8,581 bases of DNA, from positions 1 through 8,581 of the forward strand of contig JAMOQA010000453.1 of the NCBI GenBank assembly GCA_027064265.1, read 5' to 3'. Position numbers and translations under genes: made by a program. The first letter of the stretch is position 1; the number at the start of each line of letters is the position of its first letter. The stretch is from Acidobacteriota bacterium. Its GTDB lineage: Bacteria > Acidobacteriota > Polarisedimenticolia > J045. Under the pieces are notes generated by a model, which did not search any database, was not told the DNA's origin, and saw only the letters and a program-made list of their open reading frames with translations. Below, piece by piece: positions 6,069 to 8,581 of this stretch.

Positions 6069-6074
6069 TAGAAT
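6069..6074 (+). promoter_or_regulatory. Candidate -10 box of the aminopeptidase-crcB-DUF190 operon
   Basis: TAGAAT matches TATAAT at five of six positions and would start transcription near 6081, leaving a leader of about 28 bases with GGAGGTGA at 6098-6105. No good -35 box is found 16-18 bases upstream (the region is G-rich), so an activator or alternative sigma factor would be needed. It lies within the CCGGGAGTAGAATC box also seen before the Usp gene. Confidence 0.35.
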
Positions 6075-6108
6075 CCTCGCCCGTTCCCGCCTTTCCCGGA
6101 GGTGAACC

Positions 6109-7188
6109 GTGTTCGATCTCAGGAAGCTCCTCCTCGACGTGTTCGACCCGCAGCCCGGCGAGACGGTGATCGTGGCCGTCGACGAGCCCCACGACGGGAT
6201 CCCCGACAACCCGGAGTGGAAAGCTCGCCGGGAGATGGCGGAGAAGTGGCGGGCCGCCCTCGCGGAGATCGGGAAGGAGCGCGGGTTCACCGTGCTGCCG
6301 CTCCTGCGCTGGCCGGCGACCGGGGCGAACAACGCCGACCTGCCGGCGCGGGCGCGCCTGGGCGACGAGGAGGTCGACCTGCGGGAGACCCTTCTCGGCG
6401 CGACCCTGGTCCTCGCGATGACCGAGTTCTCGGCGACGGCGCCCCTCTCGTTCCTCGCCGAGGAGAAGGAGGACTTCCGGGCGGCGTCGATGCCGGGGAT
6501 CCTCGAGCGGATGCAGGAGACCGCCCTCGCCGCGGACTATGCCGAGGTCGCCCGTCGGTGCAGGGTGATCTTCGACGCCCTCGCCGGGGCCGAGATGGTC
6601 GACGTCACGTTCACCACCGGCCACCGCTGCTTCTTCGACGTGCGGCACCGGAGGCCGGAGATGGACGACGGGTTCCTGCCCCGCTTCAAGGAGGGGGACA
6701 GGATCATCAACCTGCCGTCGGGCGAGACGTTCGTCGTGCCCTACGAGGGGGAGCGCGAGGGGGACCCGTCGTTCACGGCGGGGACGATCCCGGTGGTGGA
6801 GGAGGGGGAAACGATCCTGCTCCACGTCGCGGGGAACCGGGTGCGGGAGGTCGAGGGGGAGGGCCCCCGGGCCGCCGCGTGGCGGGCGATCTTCGAGGAG
6901 GACCCGGCGCGGCGGAACATCGCGGAGGTCGCCTTCGGGGTCAACGAGAAGGCGGTGGTCACCGGCAACGTCCTCGAGGACGAGAAGGCGGGATTCCACT
7001 GGGCGTTCGGCCGCTCGGACCACCTCGGGGGGATCTGGGGGGTCGACCGGTTCCGCTCGCCGGAAACGGTCGTGCACCAGGACGTGGTCTACGCCCGGGG
7101 GAACCCGGTCCAGGTCCGGCACGCGGTGGTGATCCACCCGGGCGGCCGGACGATCGAGATCCTGCGCGACGGCGCGTACGTCATCTGA
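6109..7188 (+). CDS. M29-like aminopeptidase (thermophilic metalloprotease/AmpS-like family)
   Basis: Probable cytosolic metal-dependent aminopeptidase, or a related M29-fold enzyme such as NicX-type dihydroxypyridine dioxygenase; the substrate cannot be read. Seen, of 359 residues: NLPSGETFVVPYE at 201-213 (family N-L-P-x-GE, metal-ligand candidate Glu206), IAEVAFGVN at 271-279 (Glu273), GNVLEDEKAGFHWAFGRSDHLGG at 286-308 in the family's G-N-x-x-EDEK...H pattern (His297, His305), and VVHQDVVY at 321-328 giving the H-x-D pair His323/Asp325. M29 enzymes bind two metals through a Glu, Glu, His, Asp, His, Asp set, and these positions fit broadly. It is shorter than the usual roughly 400-410 residues. 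GTG at 6109 has GGAGG (6098-6102) six bases upstream. It is the first gene of an operon, ten bases before crcB. Confidence 0.8.
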   Translation: MFDLRKLLLDVFDPQPGETVIVAVDEPHDGIPDNPEWKARREMAEKWRAALAEIGKERGFTVLPLLRWPATGANNADLPARARLGDEEVDLRETLLGATLVLAMTEFSATAPLSFLAEEKEDFRAASMPGILERMQETALAADYAEVARRCRVIFDALAGAEMVDVTFTTGHRCFFDVRHRRPEMDDGFLPRFKEGDRIINLPSGETFVVPYEGEREGDPSFTAGTIPVVEEGETILLHVAGNRVREVEGEGPRAAAWRAIFEEDPARRNIAEVAFGVNEKAVVTGNVLEDEKAGFHWAFGRSDHLGGIWGVDRFRSPETVVHQDVVYARGNPVQVRHAVVIHPGGRTIEILRDGAYVI

Positions 7189-7198
7189 GGCCGCGGAG

Positions 7199-7594
7199 AT
7201 GGTCCCGGCGCTCGGCAGGGCCCTCGCGGTCGGTCTCGGCGGGTTCATCGGGGCGATCGGGCGGTACGGCCTGACCGGCCTCGTCCAGCGGTACGCCCGG
7301 GGGGACTTCCCCTGGGGCACCTTGGCGGTCAACGTGCTCGGCTGCTTCCTGATCGGGCTGCTGATGGCCCTCGCCCGGTTCGGGATCGTCTTCGGGCCGC
7401 GGACCCGGACGTTCCTCGCGATCGGGCTGCTCGGCTCGCTGACGACGTTCTCGACCTTCGGGTACGAGACGATGGTCCTGGTCCGCACCGGGAGCTGGCT
7501 CGCCGCCGCCGGCAACGTGCTGGGGAACGTCGTCCTCGGCCTCGTCGCCGTCCTCGCCGGGCTCGCCCTCGGGCGGCTGCTCGCCGGGATCTGA
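7199..7594 (+). CDS. crcB: Fluoride channel/exporter CrcB (FluC)
   Basis: Inner-membrane fluoride-specific channel that lets F- (taken up as HF) leave the cytoplasm; it works as a dual-topology dimer. Seen, of 131 residues: four hydrophobic helices near 8-26, 37-60, 70-92 and 102-128; GGFIGAIGRYG at 14-24; PWGTLAVNVLGCF at 38-50 with the conserved pore Asn45; and GSLTTFSTFGYE at 79-90, carrying the conserved Phe/Ser/Thr pore motif and Glu90. Length is normal for a single-copy homodimeric form; no second crcB is present in the window. The ATG at 7199 is served by GAGG (7187-7190), overlapping the previous stop, with eight bases between. The gene is ten bases after the aminopeptidase and 13 bases before DUF190. 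No fluoride riboswitch consensus was seen before the operon. Confidence 0.97.
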   Translation: MVPALGRALAVGLGGFIGAIGRYGLTGLVQRYARGDFPWGTLAVNVLGCFLIGLLMALARFGIVFGPRTRTFLAIGLLGSLTTFSTFGYETMVLVRTGSWLAAAGNVLGNVVLGLVAVLAGLALGRLLAGI

Positions 7595-7607
7595 CGGAGG
7601 ACGCGGG

Positions 7608-7955
7608 ATGAGCGGAGCGAAGGAGGTCACCGAGGGCACGCTTCTCAGGATCTTCATCGGCGAGGACGATCGCTGGGAGGGGATGCCGCTCTACGAGGCG
7701 ATCGTCCAGAAGGCCAGGGAGGAAGGGCTCGCCGGCGCGACGGTTCTCCGGGGCATCGAGGGGTTCGGGGCCCACAGCCGCCTGCACACCGCCCGGATCC
7801 TGCGCCTTTCCGAGGACCTGCCGATCGTTGTCGAGATGGTCGACCGGACGGAGAAGATCGAGCGGATCCTTCCCGAGCTCGACCGGATGGTCACCGAGGG
7901 GATGATCACCCTCGAGAAGGTCCGCGTCGTCGCCTACCGCGCCGAGGAACCCTGA
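7608..7955 (+). CDS. DUF190 domain protein (PII-like fold), CrcB-associated
   Basis: Small cytosolic protein of 115 residues, clearly DUF190 (PF02641), a family with a PII/GlnB-like ferredoxin fold whose members often sit beside crcB. Seen: LRIFIGEDDRWEGMPLYEAI at 13-32, GLAGATVLRGIEGFGAHSRLH at 40-60 (the most conserved block) and LPIVVEMVD at 71-79, ending in a strand VRVVAY. The family resembles signal or ligand-binding PII proteins, so a regulatory or accessory role in fluoride export is plausible, but no biochemical role is established to my knowledge. ATG at 7608 has GGAGG (7596-7600) seven bases upstream. It is the last gene of the operon; its TGA lies in an inverted repeat shared with the convergent gene. 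Confidence 0.93.
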   Translation: MSGAKEVTEGTLLRIFIGEDDRWEGMPLYEAIVQKAREEGLAGATVLRGIEGFGAHSRLHTARILRLSEDLPIVVEMVDRTEKIERILPELDRMVTEGMITLEKVRVVAYRAEEP

Positions 7956-7976
7956 CGGAGGCGGGCCGGCCGTCAG
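7952..7976. repeat. Inverted repeat spanning both convergent stop codons
   Basis: CTGACGG (7952-7958) and CCGTCAG (7970-7976) are perfect 7-bp inverted copies with an 11-base GC spacer. Each arm contains a TGA stop, one for the DUF190 gene and one for the convergent cysteine-rich gene. It could act as a shared bidirectional 3' hairpin, but neither side has a T-run, so intrinsic termination is doubtful. Confidence 0.45.
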
Positions 7977-8506
7977 TGGCCGACGCAGTTCGCCCCACCG
8001 CGGCAGCCGTTGGTGCCGACCTTGCAGCAGCAGGCGGCGTTGCTCGTCCGGAGGCAACCCCGGCGGCACTCGACCAGGACGTACGTGTCTTCCTCGCTGT
8101 CCATGCACTCCATGGTGTCGCCGTCCCGGCGGCACTGCCCGGTCTCCGTGCCGGTGGCGAGGAGGTACGCCTTGTCCCCGCAGACCAGCTCGATGGTCCC
8201 GGAGACATCCGGCGTCCAGGGCCGCTCGGCGCAGTAGCCGCGGCCGGCCACGACGAGGCAGCCGAGGACGGTGTCCGCCTCGGCGAGATTCCCGTCCCCG
8301 TCGATGCAGGTCACGTGGGTGATGTCGTCCTTCGTGACGACGGTACAGGAGCCCTCCTCGGTGCCGGTGTGCAGGACCAGGATCCGCTTCCCCACCCGGA
8401 GCTTCCGGGTGGCGGCCGTTCCCGGGGAGACGAGGGCCGGCAGGACTGAGCCGGCGACGAGAAGCAGCAGGATGAAGGCGTGGACGAGGGGATGGATTCG
8501 GGGCAT
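7973..8506 (-). CDS. Secreted cysteine-rich protein with internal duplication, function unknown
   Basis: No family recognised. The 177 residues start with a signal peptide: hydrophobic core about 9-26 and a possible cleavage after the GTAA at 29-32. The mature part holds 14 cysteines (54, 67, 83, 92, 109, 125, 134, 147, 151, 159, 160, 161, 168, 174) and so probably forms disulfides outside the cytoplasm. Two units resemble each other: about 38-84 and 109-152 align without gaps over 16 residues (39-54 with 110-125) at eight identities, sharing TGTE-x-G-x-C, and both end GCL. The tail 159-177 is Cys/Gly-rich (CCC, NGC, NCVGH). ATG at 8506 is chosen because GGAGG lies eight bases upstream; an in-frame GTG at 8515 overlaps that site. 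It converges on the DUF190 gene with 17 bases between stops. Adhesion, metal binding or an exported toxin/inhibitor are all open; none is supported. Confidence 0.82.
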   Translation of the reverse strand: MPRIHPLVHAFILLLLVAGSVLPALVSPGTAATRKLRVGKRILVLHTGTEEGSCTVVTKDDITHVTCIDGDGNLAEADTVLGCLVVAGRGYCAERPWTPDVSGTIELVCGDKAYLLATGTETGQCRRDGDTMECMDSEEDTYVLVECRRGCLRTSNAACCCKVGTNGCRGGANCVGH

Positions 8507-8533
8507 CTCTCTCACCTCCCTGCGCTCTGCGGT

Positions 8534-8551
8534 ACCCGGCGCCGGCCGGGT
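8534..8551 (-). promoter_or_regulatory. Leader hairpin of the cysteine-rich gene
   Basis: ACCCGGC (8534-8540) and GCCGGGT (8545-8551) make a perfect 7-bp stem with a four-base loop in the presumed leader, upstream of the ribosome site. It has no T-run. Its role is unknown. Confidence 0.3.
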
Positions 8552-8572
8552 CCCCGCGGCGCACCCAGAGAG

Positions 8573-8578
8573 ATGATA
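8573..8578 (-). promoter_or_regulatory. Candidate -10 box of the cysteine-rich gene
   Basis: On the minus strand TATCAT (8578-8573) matches TATAAT at five of six positions and would give a leader of about 60 bases. The -35 region lies beyond the window edge, so the promoter cannot be completed. Confidence 0.35.
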
Positions 8579-8581
8579 CCG

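Larger units (their letters stand above)
5774..6108. other. Divergent intergenic region between cspA and the aminopeptidase operon
   Basis: This 335-base stretch must hold the promoters and leaders of two divergent units. It is visibly poorer in G+C than the genes beside it. It contains a bulged hairpin at 5794-5815, a 13-base ribosome-site copy at 5843-5855, a 9-bp inverted repeat at 5955-5981, and two GC stems at 5995-6009 and 6019-6030. A weak cspA promoter can be drawn on the minus strand (TTGCCT at 5946-5941, 17 bases, CACACT at 5923-5918), and a better -10 box exists for the plus-strand operon at 6069-6074. I see no convincing gene, tRNA or known riboswitch. Confidence 0.7.

Noticed and set aside
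5859..6071. 70-codon plus-strand frame with a good ribosome site as a gene
   Set aside because: Codon use is unlike the neighbours (many A/T third positions), the product is Arg/Gly-rich without any motif, and it crosses several inverted repeats. Kept only as a finding.
5774..6108. Fluoride riboswitch (crcB motif) before the crcB operon
   Set aside because: I looked for the conserved GGNGAUGG...CUGAUG elements on the plus strand and did not find them in a consistent arrangement. A covariance-model search would settle it.
5791..7515. 574-codon minus-strand frame opposite the aminopeptidase and crcB genes
   Set aside because: It is antisense to two genes with clear family motifs; its Arg/Pro/Glu/Asp-rich translation has no recognisable domain, as expected for a shadow frame in GC-rich DNA.
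7952..7976. Intrinsic terminator at the convergent stops
   Set aside because: The stem is good but neither strand has a T-run after it.

Overview
The window comes from a very GC-rich bacterium: third codon positions in every convincing gene are almost all G or C, and several starts are GTG. A lipoprotein signal and a secreted protein fit a Gram-negative or other didermic high-GC lineage, but nothing here fixes the phylum. I see no mobile element, CRISPR array, tRNA, rRNA or phage gene; this looks like ordinary, densely packed chromosome with twelve or so small control elements.

Layout. Bases 1-5773 are all coded on the minus strand. Read in transcription order they are: a cold-shock protein (5773-5570) closed by a strong intrinsic terminator; a two-gene unit of a tandem universal-stress protein and a DUF1684 lipoprotein whose stop and start overlap as ATGA (5465-3661); then a probable operon of four genes: an Rrf2-type regulator with iron-sulfur ligands, a NapH-like polyferredoxin membrane protein, an NSS-family sodium symporter, and a zinc alcohol dehydrogenase that runs off the left edge (3570-1). 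The last unit has its own promoter-like sequence with an inverted repeat over the -10 box.

Bases 5774-6108 form a 335-bp divergent intergenic region, less GC-rich than its surroundings and full of inverted repeats. From it a plus-strand operon starts: an M29-like aminopeptidase (6109-7188), the fluoride channel CrcB/FluC (7199-7594) and a DUF190 protein (7608-7955). It converges with a minus-strand gene for a secreted protein with 14 cysteines and an internal duplication (8506-7973).

How the genes may work together. The Rrf2 regulator carries a Cys-Cys-Cys-His set like that of IscR/NsrR, so it probably senses iron-sulfur status, oxygen or NO and controls itself and the adjacent Fe-S electron carrier. 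CrcB with DUF190 is a known fluoride-export neighbourhood. The Usp-DUF1684 pair looks translationally coupled but has no known joint role. The items most worth a second look are the duplicated cysteine-rich secreted protein, the hairpin that places the Shine-Dalgarno sequence of the symporter gene in its loop, and the Rrf2/polyferredoxin unit. I found no clear evidence for a wholly new multi-gene system.
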